Source: Hydractinia symbiolongicarpus (lineage: Eukaryota; Cnidaria; Hydrozoa; Anthoathecata; Hydractiniidae). Taken from it: DNA of 64,000 bases. The notes under the pieces are model-generated. The model saw nothing but the letters and a program-made list of their open reading frames with translations. It was not told the DNA's origin and ran no database searches. This document shows positions 12,181-22,889 of the stretch, piece by piece. Where the stretch lies: contig NC_079882.1 of NCBI RefSeq assembly GCF_029227915.1, positions 11,532,001-11,596,000 on the forward strand. The letters are read 5' to 3'. Positions within the stretch are counted from its first letter, which is position 1. Each line of letters begins with the position of its first letter. The translations under genes and the position numbers were made by a program.

Positions 12181-12398
12181 CTCTCAGCTTAAAGCACCCG
12201 TAGCTCCTATACGCCATCCACGTTGATTAGTTAGCAAAAAAACTGCATTGCTGAGATCCAGAAGGTGTAATACTTCATTCGGTTAACAAATATCATGTCA
12301 ATTTCTTAAATATTGTTGCGCAAATGCCATTTTTAAATTTACAGGTTCTTTAAGCATTCTGAGCTTAAAGAACCGGTACTGGTGCACTAGCCACGTCC

Positions 12399-12407
12399 TA
12401 ACTTTTC
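12399..12407. repeat. Right 9-bp target site duplication of Mutator-like element
   Basis: TAACTTTTC, identical to 6246-6254, directly follows the right terminal inverted repeat. Confidence 0.8.
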
Positions 12408-14081
12408 TGCTTAGTTTGTTTACATTTTTACCTCATTTCTGCGTGCGCATTGGGCATTACGTAATCACTTAGATGCGTGCGCAAGTAAATATCGATACTG
12501 TGATTTCATGTATCTGGGCAGAACAATACCGTACTGCTTAAGGGTCTGTTGTCTGTGTAACAAAACACACCCAAAAATAACAGAAAAAGGAATGAGGAAG
12601 CTAGCTAGAAGACAAAAACCTTAGCCTAGAAGGTTTTTAAAAAATCTGAATATATAATCGTTTCACTGATATATGTTTTAAATCTGAACTACATATGTAA
12701 TACTGCACGTGCTGCAAACCACACAAAATGAGTTTAGACTTTTCTATAAGATCATCGATGTGTTGTGCTCAGTTTTAGATCTCTAAAACCAAACACAACG
12801 CGATGGCGCGCGGAGGTGGTTTTTAATACCACAGTTCCAAATAAGCACGCCCTCTCCTGGGCGCACATTACACACTGCGCAATGATGTACAACAAAAAAC
12901 CAAAGTTAATGAATGATACAACGGAAAAAGAAATTTTATAGTACATAGAACATAGAACAAAACGACTGCTGTATCAACCTCGGTATACATCTAACGGCGA
13001 GACGAACATTTTTTCAGACCTGTCAAGCGACAAAAAGTCTTGTGAATGAGGTTGCGACCGTTTTATACGGGTTTTCATACATTTTTTATTATTTTTATTT
13101 CGCCGATAAAGAATTTACATTTTCTCGTAAAAATAAATTCAAAATTGTGGCTGTTATATTGTAAAGTCTGAAAATATACTTTCTTATGACGAAGGAAGAA
13201 CAAATTACAAAACAATACTATTGTTGGGGTACATTGTTTTAATAGCTTAAATTGATATAAAACAAATGAAACGAAACAGATTTTCTACCACAAAAATATT
13301 TATGCCAAAAAGAGCGTTATTAATGTGCGCTTGTTAAAATATAGGCGCATATTGAACTTTTGGCAGACATTTACTACCATGGGCGCCTGTTTAGAATGGG
13401 CGCTAATTCGAAATATTGTTGTATCCTCAGTGCTATTTTTGCTAAAAAGAATGATAACATAGTAAAAAAACGATATTTCTTTTATATTAATGACAAACTG
13501 TATGTTTTATCTGAGGTCTTGTATATCAAAATTTAAACCTCCATGTGCGGATCCAGGGTTAGTCAGATAAGTCGCGTGACTAAGTGTAAATTTGACGAAA
13601 AATGTTAGCCAAGCGAAGATGTCGACGATCCAGGCGTTGCAAACGGAGGGCGTTAAAAATTGTAATTTTTTTACGGCGAAAAGCCATGGTTCACAGCCCT
13701 CTCCAATTCGCCTATAGCGATGTTGACGTCAAAGTTGTGACGTCGCTACCATATAGACTGAGAGGGTTGCAAATTATAGCTTACAGATTTTGACTGATTC
13801 ATTTTGACTAATCAGTCACTCAGTCAGTCAAAAATCAAATAGCTATGGCCCGCAACCCTCCCCATCTCACCCAAGGGGCCTGTGACGTCAAAATCGTGAC
13901 GTAATTTTCACACTCTATGCGTAGTCCAACAATATGTGGCCCGCAGCCGGCGAAGGAAATTTAGGTTCCGTACTGCGTGGTTACTGATAACCTGTTAGGC
14001 TATAGTTTTAACTCCCATCCGTCAGGATTAGTCGAAGACTCACGCCTTTTGGCTTGGATTCTTTCCGTACTATTATTGATT
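12408..14081. other. Non-coding region with paired CRE-like motifs
   Basis: No gene is recognised. At 13723-13743 and again at 13882-13904 there is a pair of TGACGT half-sites within about 20 bases (TTGACGTCAAAGTTGTGACG and GTGACGTCAAAATCGTGACG). A run of TGACT/AGTCA half-sites lies between them near 13792-13830. These sit 180-360 bp upstream of the OTU-like reading frame and could be its promoter; that is inference only. Confidence 0.4.
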
Positions 14082-15576
14082 ATGGCTGCAGCAGATATGT
14101 TGGCGCGGGTGCTTACTGATTTAAAGTGTGATAATTTTGAATCTGTTCGTAAAATGCAAAAAGAACTTTTAGAAAGTGTTTATTCTCGAGCATTTTTGTT
14201 GTCTGGGGATATTTATCCCTTGGTTGGTAAAAGTCTTCATCGGAATTTAGGTCCAGATATATACCTTCCATCTGAGGCGAGGTGTGAAGATAAAGGAATT
14301 ATTGCTTTAAGGTGAGAAGTATGTTTTTTACTCTCCAACACACCTTGCATTTATTTAAAGGTTTTCAGTATATCTGCTACGAAAAGCTAGTTGGGGAGAG
14401 CTTTATACAACAGACTATTAAAACCAAATACAAAAAGATTTAATTAGCTAATAGCTAGGGCTAATACACCTTTACGATAATTCGGAAAAAATAACACTCC
14501 ATCGCAGCTTATTTTGCAATCGAAGGAGGTAAACATTACACTTTTATAAGAGTTTATTAAGGAGAAAACACGTTTTTTCGTGATAACTTTTCTTGCCACG
14601 TTTTCTTTTTAATGAAAAGTACACATAAGTTGTATCTTATTATTATTAACGTTTCCTGAAAATTTGAAAGAAATTGATATGACAGAAGTTAAAAAACTGG
14701 AGAAAACACGCTTTCGTCTCTAACAAACTCATAAAAACACGAGTTTTACCTCCTTTTTTCCGATATTGTAAAACGATGGAGAGCCGTAGGAACGGATGTA
14801 CAATTGAATTATCATAAAGGTGTATTGTTTTTGTAATATGAGCTTTGAACAGAATTTTCAGCATTGCGGAGGAATTCTTTCTCAATTAATATTTGTGTTG
14901 TTATTAGAAGCAAGAACTTGACATCTGGATAAGTAAGGTTGGTGATGAAAAAAAACAACTCTTCGAATGACTATTAAGAAACAAAGTTTGTTGAGTAAAA
15001 GGTCATGGTAAAATATATTATTTTTAGATCCAATCCATCAGGAGACTGTCTATACAGCTCAGCATCGTTGGTATAGGTATAGGTGATAATTCTCTTGTTG
15101 ATGTTTTGAGAATCCTGACATCCATAGAACTTTTCTTGCATCCTTCCTTTTATTCCAATCATCTTTGTTTTCAATTTGCTTTTAAAAACCAAAAGGCAAA
15201 TATTTTAATATCTGAGAAAAGTTTATTAAGATTTTCCCTTTCCCATATTGTTTGTGATATGACTCTTTCTCCTGAGGAGGCAGTTAAAGCAGAAGCAATC
15301 AACAACTGTACCCCCAAGACTTGGTTTCCTTTTCTATCAATACTTGCCTTGTCAACAGTAATAAAGAGAAAAATTAACACATTTTACCCACAATTCGGTT
15401 TGTTACAGTTTGTTACAACTTTTTTTACACAGTGTATATCGCCACACCCATCTATTTTACCTGATGAAGATCAGTTAAAAATTTTATTTTGTTATGAAGA
15501 TATTGTTAAGTCTGGTGTAGACTTCAAGCCAAATCATTACGTTCCCCTTTTTCCAGGTTGCAACTTTCTTAACTGA
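14082..15576 (+). pseudogene. OTU/vertnin-like protein gene, two exons, frame broken
   Basis: Exon 1 (14082-14311) encodes MAAADMLARVLTDL... ending SEARCEDKGIIAL. Exon 2 (15028-15576) begins SNPSGDCLYSSAS after a consensus acceptor, in phase with exon 1. GDCLYSS matches the Asp/Cys loop of OTU-type cysteine proteases, and FKPNHYVPLFP near the C terminus fits the catalytic His region. Between them are VLRILTSIELFLHP and LSILALSTVIKRKI, typical of vertnin-like OTU proteins of cnidarians (remembered similarity). The frame is broken at 15074-15081: after TCGTTGGTA comes an in-frame TAG and an 8-base stretch that shifts the frame, associated with a GGTATA duplication. It is either a recent pseudogene or an assembly error. 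Without the break, OTU enzymes remove ubiquitin; vertnin-like members often lack proven activity. Confidence 0.6.
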
Positions 15577-17399
15577 AAGTTGCATTTTCCTATTTCAGCA
15601 TGCAAAAAGCAGTAAAAAGCCCTTCTTAATTCTTCTTTTAAAGTTCAAACGAAACTTGAGTTTAGCCGTATGAATAAACAAATATATCTGAACAAATACG
15701 TGGGTTGAGGTGTGTTTGTATCATATCACATGTATGTATATTTCATTTTCATTATCCTGATCTTTCCATATTCTTATTGTTTTTGTTATTATTGTGTTTT
15801 ATTTTGCTGTCCATGGCTGGTGTGATCATTTGATTCACCTAGTCATGCTGATGAAGCCTGATATTGGCAGAAACAGCAGGAGTTTATAAATAATGAAATA
15901 TATTCACAATTGTCTCACTTTATTGTAGTTAATCCCTGTTAATTTTAGTGGTTTTATCTATCTAAAATAAGACGTGTAAGACGGAGATTTGATTCTTATA
16001 AAAGATGTTCTTAGGAGATTTTGTTATAGCTTAGCGTTTCTTTTGGTCAATTTTATTAATAACTAGATAAATCGGAAGACAATTTTTCGGCGATTTTTGT
16101 ACCCGCAAAGCTTAAAATTTAGCCCCCAGCTGCTAAATTCAAGACTCAGTCTTGACTAAGTCTTGAAAAAGTCTGGATCCGCCCCTGACCTCTCATACAG
16201 GGAATTTTGCCTTTTTCTACTTTATGTCCAGGAGGGGGGTAGGGCGGAGAAATATAACAGGAGATAAGGTAGAGAGAATTTAATAAAAAGCAGTACAGCG
16301 CCCCATAAATTACTACACTATGACGAAAAGCAAACTTTATGCTTTTTTGGTCATAATTTAAACCCTTCAGTACAGAAAGGCCGGAAAACAAAGAAATTAT
16401 GACTGTCTTTTGAAGAATATTGGATTTATGGTTATTTTCTGTTTTGTAGATCTATTCTGTAAAAAAATCAAGTCTTGTTAACAAGCACTATAAGTAATAA
16501 CCTTACTGTTTTGTTAACTGGCTGTGCAGTAAAACGAAGCCCCATCAGCCAATTGTTACGATGATAAACAATACAATCACCATAAATAATAGACTGACAA
16601 GAGTGTCAATTGTCTAAAGGATAAATGTATTCTTAAATAGTTTGCAGTTATATTTGGGGTATGGGTTTTAGGTGCTGGGGCTTTGTTAGAAATTAATTAA
16701 TCTAAGTCTAGCTAAACTTTGCGTTTCGGTACTGAAAATGACTCTCTAAGGAAATTCCAATGCTGCTGTTTCAACCCATATTGTCCAGTCGACCCATGTT
16801 GCCCGAAAAATGGCAACAACCCATATTGTCCGAGTCCAACCCATATTGTCAAGATAAAGTAAATACATTTTTATCGCTTGATTAATTTTCAGAAAATATA
16901 TAATCACTTTTTTTCTATTGATGAATAAATTATTACTTACTTACTTACTTGTGTTAGTGCGGACTGTTGGACCCTGAATAAGGCCATTTAATGAAGTTTA
17001 GAAAGTGAAACACATCTCATCCTCATCTAAACCTTTTCAGGCAACATTGGCAGGCATATAGCCTTTACCCATATTGTCCTAAACCTTCTAGCTGAACATG
17101 GGCAGGCACAAATCCAATAAAAAAACACAAAACAGTACAAATTTTTAAAAGAAAAGTCAGGTATATATATATTTTTAATTGTTGAATTCAAAATTGGTTT
17201 CAAATAAAGATTAAAATGCAGTCCAATGAAATTAACCAATACTAAACGTTGTAAAAAGATTGCCTTTGTTTAGCAATTTCTACTTGGCATTTAAGCTCAA
17301 TGTCAAAAAATTAAATTGTGTTATATATCTTTTCTTTGCTGGACAAAACATAATATGTACTTAAAAAACATCTCTATAATAGCCATCAAACAATCAAAT
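15577..17399. other. Intergenic, with recurring ACCCATATTGTCC motifs
   Basis: No coding feature. ACCCATATTGTCC or ACCCATGTTGCCC recurs at about 16775, 16792, 16829, 16849 and 17068, and the same motif occurs in both orientations at 22998-23066 on the far side of the Gypsy element. A (TTAC)n microsatellite lies at 16932-16950. Confidence 0.4.
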
Positions 17400-17468
17400 T
17401 GATTCAGACAGGATTCGAACCTGCATTTCCCTGTTAACAGGGCATCCTACCAATTGGATGACTGAATC
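17400..17468 (-). tRNA. tRNA-like sequence with shortened anticodon loop (Asn-like)
   Basis: On the minus strand a 7-bp acceptor stem (GATTCAG with CTGAATC) is perfect. The D arm is ATCC-AATTGGTA-GGAT and the T arm is GCAGG-TTCGAAT-CCTGT, so the internal box B (GGTTCGAATCC) is perfect. The anticodon arm reads CCCTG-TTAA-CAGGG, a 5-bp stem with only four loop bases instead of seven. The surrounding CTGTTAA would match a tRNA-Asn(GTT) loop, but then the 5' stem is too short. It is about 69 nt long including the discriminator, against about 73. It may be a pseudo-tRNA, a SINE head or a tRNA-like structure. Confidence 0.55.
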
Positions 17469-17469
17469 G

Positions 17470-18284
17470 TAAGTCAAAATTATTAGACATACAAACTAAA
17501 CTTACATTTTTGTGATTACTTGGTGGAAAATAACTCTGAAAAGATTTTTTGTTTATTATATATATAATTTTTTTTTATTTGTTACGGCATTAACCAAAAT
17601 CTTTTGGTGATGACCCCTGAAAGTGTACTTACTTTATGGATGGCCCCTCCTTCATACCAGTCAGGGAAAACTTTTAAATATGCTGTTACAGTATAAATTA
17701 ACTGTACTTGTTAATTAGACGTCTGTTACATCCTGCTGAAGCAGCAAGTTGCTTATTTAAACTGGTAAAAGCAAAATATTCCAAAATGTACACACTAAGC
17801 TGAAATTTGCATCTTCTTTTAGAAGCAAGAATGTGTGGACCAACTACAGTTATTTTGAGCCAATAAAAAAGATGAAGATGAAGGGAACATGTGTTTAAAA
17901 AATTCTGACAAAAGCCTAAACGATTTGACAGTTACAGCCCATCGATGACAGCTGTAGCTGTTGAAATGTAACCTAGACTAAACTCGCTTTTTCATTACAT
18001 GATAACATCTATATTATCCAATAACTAATAGTTATTCAATAACTAATAGTTAGCTAATAATATATATACATAGGTATATTTATATGATTGTATATATACA
18101 TTTCAAAGACGAAAAAACTTTACATCAACTGCAGTGCTAGTAGTGAGAACACATAAAAAATCCACACCAGCCCCCAGGGTATAAGTCTTCAACACAAGTT
18201 AGCTACCTATTCCTTACCTACACCTGGCCTGGAACTGATTTTTGTGTTCTCTCTGATCATTTTCAGTTATTAAATTCTGTATAC
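17470..18284. other. Intergenic, nothing recognised
   Basis: AT-rich sequence up to the left LTR of the Gypsy element. It ends in TATAC, the left copy of that element's 5-bp target duplication (18280-18284). Confidence 0.5.
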
Positions 18285-18437
18285 TGTTGTGTTTCGTGAG
18301 TATCGTCTGTCCCGGTAGCTGGTCTACCAGTTTATGTGTATGTCGTCTGCCGTAATATTAGAGTTGTATACATGATGGACGGGAAATAAATAATGGCGTC
18401 CGAAATAGTGTGATACGTGTCTCGTTCAGATACAACA
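18285..18437 (+). repeat. Left LTR of Gypsy element (153 bp)
   Basis: The sequence begins TGTTGTG and ends ACAACA. It is identical over 153 bp to 22732-22884 by reading. It contains an AATAAA-type hexamer and a short palindrome GGTAGCTGGTCTACC. The likely primer-binding site, TGGCGCTGCGAG, begins two bases downstream. Confidence 0.95.
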
Positions 18438-18534
18438 TTTGGCGCTGCGAGTTGGTCTTATCCTACGTCAAAAGAAATTACTTACGTTTTAATTTACTGC
18501 TGGACACAAACAGTAGACGTTATTTACTACAAGA

Positions 18535-21500
18535 ATGGCTCAATCTGTTGACATTTCTTGTCCCAAACCGTTTAACGTCCAAGGGGACAGTACAAGCCTT
18601 GGAATCAGATGGAAAAAATGGCAGAACTCTTTCAACATCTACGTTATAGCTGCTGGCATTACTGATGACGTCCGGAAAAGGGCTCTAATCCTCCATTGTG
18701 CAGGGGATGATGTACAAGAAGTTTTTGAAACATTACCAAATGTGGGAACTACATATGCTGATGCTGCTGCGGCATTAAAAATATTTTTCGAACCAAAACA
18801 AAACAAACACTTTGAACGACATGTGTTCCGGTGCTGTAAACAAAACGATGGTGAGAATATTGATGCATATGTTACCCGCTTACGCATATTAGCCAAAACA
18901 TGTGTCTTTCATAACACCGACGAAGAGCTAGTTGACCAGATTATTGAAAAGTGCCACTCAAACAAACTACGCAAACGAATTCTCAGGGAGCCAGATCTCA
19001 CGCTAGAAAAGTTGCTTTCTCTTGCTAGAATCAGTGAAGTTACATCCCACCAAGCAAAGCAGTATGAAAGCAGTGCTCAAGCTGCCACACCTCTTACTTT
19101 AGATAGCAAATACAGTGACAGTGACGGAGAGGAAACCCAGAACAACAACTACATCAGCCGAACTACTCGAACGTTCAACAAGCCACTGAAATCAGGCATC
19201 AACCGTAAAAATCAGCAATGCTACCGGTGCGGCAGCTCTACTCATCTAGCCAACAAATGCGAGATAACACAAGGAAAGAAGTGTAATAAGTGCGGGAAAA
19301 TTGGACATTTCAGTAAAGTTTGTTTGACCCAGTCAAAACAGGTGCGTTATGTCAAGCCGGACACAAGCTCATCCGACAATGATGATTTTGTCTTCCACCT
19401 GTCGACACTAGAGAAAGACACAAATCCAACCATCACAACGATAAACATCAACGATGCTGAATGTGAAGTAATGATTGATAGCGGCAGTTCTGTTAACATC
19501 CTGGACAGCAGGATTATCAAACAAATGCACATCATCCCGGATATCCACCCATACTCAAAAAGGGTACTTGCTTATAATGGACAACCAATACCAATCACTG
19601 GCTACATATGGACAACAGTCAAAGCTAATACCATAACCAAACAGGTGAAGTGGCTCATCATGGAAAATCCACGCACCAACATCATGGGGTACCAAACTGC
19701 TATGGCACTCCAACTGCTTCACTTTGGACCACTCACAAACCATGTCAACAACATCCTGTCTGCAGAGGAACAACTACATACCCTCCTCAACAAATACTCT
19801 GACCGCTTCAAAGGACTTGGGCAACTCAAAGATGTCAAGATCAAAATTCAAGTAGACAATACTGTTGTACCAGTTGCCCAGAAACCACGACGGTTACCGA
19901 TAATGCTACAGAAAGAAGTCGATCAGGAGATAAGCAAGCTGCTGAAATTAAAGGTGCTAGAGAAAGTAGATACACCACCTACTTGGGTAAATCCTCTCAT
20001 TGTTGTCCCCAAAAAAAAAGGAATACGACTATGCATCGACATGCGAGTTGCAAACTCTGCAATCATCCGTGAACCTTACCAAATACCCACGTTGGAAGAA
20101 GTTCTTCACGAATTTAATGGTTGTACCATATTCACCACCCTGGATTTAAATCAAGGATATCACCAAATAACTTTGGATGACGAATCACGAGATCTCACCG
20201 CATTCGCATCCAGCAAAGGGATTTTGAGGTACACCAGGTTGATATATGGCATCTCTCCAGCTGCAGAAATATACCAACGAGAAATTGAACATGTACTACA
20301 GGGATTGAAACGCGTCCGCAATATCTCCGATGATATAATCATTGGAGCAGAGTCAGAAAAGGAGCTGCTAAAACGGACCGAAGCCGCACTAAAACGACTT
20401 AGAAGACATAACATCACTGTCAACAAAGACAAATGCAAATTTAACCAGAAAGAGCTAACATACATGGGACACACACTGTCGGATAAAGGATTATCGCCAG
20501 ACAACCGCAAGATCGAAGCGGTGAACACACTGAAACCCCCTTCCAACATCAAGGAACTGCGTTCATTCCTGGGCATGATCAACTACTGTGCAAAGTTCCT
20601 ACCAAACTTAGCAGACCTGACAGCACCACTACGTGTTCTCACCAAGAAAAACGTATCTTGGGAATGGACCAATGAACATCAAGAAAGATTTATAAAGCTA
20701 AAATCCATGCTGACATCAGCAGAAAGTCTAGCCTACTACAACCCAGGGTCGGAAACAGAGATCACCGTTGATGCATCACCCATCGGTCTAGGCGCAGTTA
20801 TCTCACAGAAACAACCTTGTGGAACCTATCGACCTATCAGCTATGCAAGCAGATCGCTGTCTGCTGCCGAACAAAGATACAGTCAGATTGAACGTGAAGC
20901 TCTAGCCATATTATTTGCCATTGAACGATTCAAGATCTATCTGTACGGCATCACGTTTATCGTCAACACCGATCACAAACCGTTGGTGGCACTGTTCGGG
21001 AAGAAATCTAACCCACCACCAAGGATAGAACGCTGGGTAATGAAACTGCTTCCGTATGATTTCATTGTTCAATTTCGACCCGGAGTCAACAACCCAGCAG
21101 ATTACCTCTCTCGATCGAACCCCGTACAAACACTCAGAGAAGACAGCAAAATGGCAGACCGATACATACACATGGTTTGCAACACCAGTCTGCCAGTAGC
21201 GCTGTCCCTTACTACCATACAAGAAGCAACTCACCGTGACCCAGTCCTCGTGAAGCTGAAGGAGTGCCTACGCAAAGGGCACTTTCCTGACAAAGGAGCA
21301 GTCACCACTTTCAAGCGTCAACGACTGCATTTGTCCGTCTCGAAAGAAATTGTCATGTGTGACAACAAAATTGTCGTGCCAGAGGAATTGAAGCACCGCG
21401 TGATCGACCTTGCACATGAGGGACACCAGGGAATAGTGCGCACTAAGCAACGTCTGCGCACAAAGGTCTGGTGGCCGGCAATGAACGCAGACGTTGAAAA

Positions 21501-22647
21501 TTTCATACGTCATTGTCACACTTGCCAAGTGGTTGGTCCTGCACAGACTCCATCACCAATGGAAATAACTCCGATCCCCCGGGGAGCATGGCTAATGTTA
21601 GGCTGCGACCTGTGTGGCCCGTTTCCGACAGGAGAAAATCTTCTCGTGTGTATCGACTACTTCAGTAGATTTCCGGAAGTAGAGATTCTGCATAAAATCA
21701 CATCGACCGCCATCGTCACAAAACTACGAAAACTTTTCAGCCGATACGGGGCACCCGAAGAACTGGTGAGCGACAATGGACCTCAATTTGTCAGCAACAC
21801 ATTTAAAAAACTAATGAACGAATTCAACATCCACCACAGAAGAGTAACACCATACCACCCACAGGCCAATGGCGAAGTAGAGCGTTTTAATCGCAACCTG
21901 AAAAAGGTCGTTCAGACGGCGATAGCAGAAGCTAAAGACTGGCGTGTTGTAATGCAAAACTTTTTGCTTAATTATCGCAACACGCCACACGCCACCACAG
22001 GAGTCACGCCAGCCGAACTGTTGTTCAATAGGACACTCAGGGACAAACTTCCCAGTCCCAGTGAATGCGATGGAAAAACAAGTCGACCAGATATTCGTCG
22101 TCTAGATACTACAAAAAAGACGCAAGCCAAGATCTTAATGGACAAATCCAGACGTGCCAAACCGCACCAAATCAAGGTTGGCACACCAGCTTTGGCCACC
22201 AACAGCTGGAAACACAAAAATAAGTACACCAGTCGCTGGGACCCAAGACCTTTCGTCGTCACTGGGGTAAAAGGGAGTGCTATATTCTTAAAGCGAGATG
22301 GCAAGGATACACTAAGAAACTCTGGACAGGTTAAGACGTATCACACACCACGATTCACCATACAAAATCGTGCAAACCAAATGACGAGCTCTGAGGATAG
22401 TGACAGCGACTTCGAACTAGAGCTACCATCAATCGACAATGATATACACAACGAAAATATTATAGATAACAGTTACGACGCTGATACTGACAGCGATGCA
22501 ACGGTAGCATACGACGAATCCGATACAGAAAAGTACAACGACAGAGGAAGCAACGATAAGCCCGATGACGAGGCGAAGACTGACAACGAAATGAAAAAAC
22601 GAACTCGAAACAAACCACGAAGACTTGATGATTTCGTGATGGACTAA
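18535..22647 (+). CDS. Gypsy Gag-Pol polyprotein (1370 residues)
   Basis: One uninterrupted frame holds Gag and Pol. The Gag region carries two CCHC knuckles (CYRCGSSTHLANKC and CNKCGKIGHFSKVC, about residues 228-265). The protease has MIDSGSSVNILD (about 315). The reverse transcriptase has TTLDLNQGYHQI and, around residue 600, NISDDIIIG where most Gypsy elements have Y-[VIL]-D-D. RNase H has TVDASPIGLGAVIS. Integrase has an HHCC finger (HEGHQG...CHTC), then D in GCDLCGPFP, D in SDNGPQF and E in PQANGEVERFNR. An acidic, Ser/Asp-rich tail follows. No frameshift separates Gag and Pol, so their ratio must be set by processing or another route. The start ATG is the first in frame and follows the primer site by about 100 bp. 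Domain assignment is firm; activity is inferred. Confidence 0.95.
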   Translation: MAQSVDISCPKPFNVQGDSTSLGIRWKKWQNSFNIYVIAAGITDDVRKRALILHCAGDDVQEVFETLPNVGTTYADAAAALKIFFEPKQNKHFERHVFRCCKQNDGENIDAYVTRLRILAKTCVFHNTDEELVDQIIEKCHSNKLRKRILREPDLTLEKLLSLARISEVTSHQAKQYESSAQAATPLTLDSKYSDSDGEETQNNNYISRTTRTFNKPLKSGINRKNQQCYRCGSSTHLANKCEITQGKKCNKCGKIGHFSKVCLTQSKQVRYVKPDTSSSDNDDFVFHLSTLEKDTNPTITTININDAECEVMIDSGSSVNILDSRIIKQMHIIPDIHPYSKRVLAYNGQPIPITGYIWTTVKANTITKQVKWLIMENPRTNIMGYQTAMALQLLHFGPLTNHVNNILSAEEQLHTLLNKYSDRFKGLGQLKDVKIKIQVDNTVVPVAQKPRRLPIMLQKEVDQEISKLLKLKVLEKVDTPPTWVNPLIVVPKKKGIRLCIDMRVANSAIIREPYQIPTLEEVLHEFNGCTIFTTLDLNQGYHQITLDDESRDLTAFASSKGILRYTRLIYGISPAAEIYQREIEHVLQGLKRVRNISDDIIIGAESEKELLKRTEAALKRLRRHNITVNKDKCKFNQKELTYMGHTLSDKGLSPDNRKIEAVNTLKPPSNIKELRSFLGMINYCAKFLPNLADLTAPLRVLTKKNVSWEWTNEHQERFIKLKSMLTSAESLAYYNPGSETEITVDASPIGLGAVISQKQPCGTYRPISYASRSLSAAEQRYSQIEREALAILFAIERFKIYLYGITFIVNTDHKPLVALFGKKSNPPPRIERWVMKLLPYDFIVQFRPGVNNPADYLSRSNPVQTLREDSKMADRYIHMVCNTSLPVALSLTTIQEATHRDPVLVKLKECLRKGHFPDKGAVTTFKRQRLHLSVSKEIVMCDNKIVVPEELKHRVIDLAHEGHQGIVRTKQRLRTKVWWPAMNADVENFIRHCHTCQVVGPAQTPSPMEITPIPRGAWLMLGCDLCGPFPTGENLLVCIDYFSRFPEVEILHKITSTAIVTKLRKLFSRYGAPEELVSDNGPQFVSNTFKKLMNEFNIHHRRVTPYHPQANGEVERFNRNLKKVVQTAIAEAKDWRVVMQNFLLNYRNTPHATTGVTPAELLFNRTLRDKLPSPSECDGKTSRPDIRRLDTTKKTQAKILMDKSRRAKPHQIKVGTPALATNSWKHKNKYTSRWDPRPFVVTGVKGSAIFLKRDGKDTLRNSGQVKTYHTPRFTIQNRANQMTSSEDSDSDFELELPSIDNDIHNENIIDNSYDADTDSDATVAYDESDTEKYNDRGSNDKPDDEAKTDNEMKKRTRNKPRRLDDFVMD

Positions 22648-22731
22648 TAACGGTAACGGAACGCTGAAAGTCTATTAATGTTCACGGACGTTTATTTATG
22701 TTGACGAAACTTTATTTATGTTGAAAAGGGA

Positions 22732-22884
22732 TGTTGTGTTTCGTGAGTATCGTCTGTCCCGGTAGCTGGTCTACCAGTTTATGTGTATGTCGTCTGCCGT
22801 AATATTAGAGTTGTATACATGATGGACGGGAAATAAATAATGGCGTCCGAAATAGTGTGATACGTGTCTCGTTCAGATACAACA
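22732..22884 (+). repeat. Right LTR of Gypsy element (153 bp)
   Basis: Identical to 18285-18437 by reading, and followed by TATAC, the second copy of the target duplication. Confidence 0.95.
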
Positions 22885-22889
22885 TATAC

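Larger units (their letters stand above)
6255..12398 (+). mobile_element. Mutator-like (MULE) DNA transposon with nested LINE
   Basis: The element is bounded by a 9-bp direct duplication. Its ends are inverted: the left end reads CGGCGTGGCTA and the reverse complement of the right end reads GGACGTGGCTA. Both continue into a related block with CCGGTACCGG or CCAGTACCGG, then TTCTTTAAGC-type sequence and GTAAATTT. The total is 6144 bp, but about 3.8 kb of that is a LINE inserted in antisense, so the original element was about 2.3 kb. Inside are exons of a ZSWIM/MULE-type transposase relic and a repeat array near the right end. With the catalytic half of the transposase missing, it would be non-autonomous. 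TIR similarity is imperfect over the first 40 bases, which fits an old insertion. Confidence 0.78.
18285..22884 (+). mobile_element. Intact Ty3/Gypsy LTR retrotransposon
   Basis: Identical 153-bp LTRs flank a single gag-pol frame, with a 5-bp target duplication TATAC at 18280-18284 and 22885-22889. A purine-rich tract (GAAAAGGGA) sits directly before the right LTR. Identical LTRs mean a very recent insertion. No envelope-like frame is present, so this is a retrotransposon rather than a retrovirus-like element. Confidence 0.96.

Noticed and set aside
13602-13793. Basic, Arg-rich 63-residue frame
   Set aside because: Its composition comes from a short CGA/AGG-rich stretch. There is no homology and no splice context.
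15070-15083. GT...AG pair that would remove the stop in the OTU-like exon
   Set aside because: Only about 14 bases, too short for a spliceosomal intron; a frameshift is the better reading.
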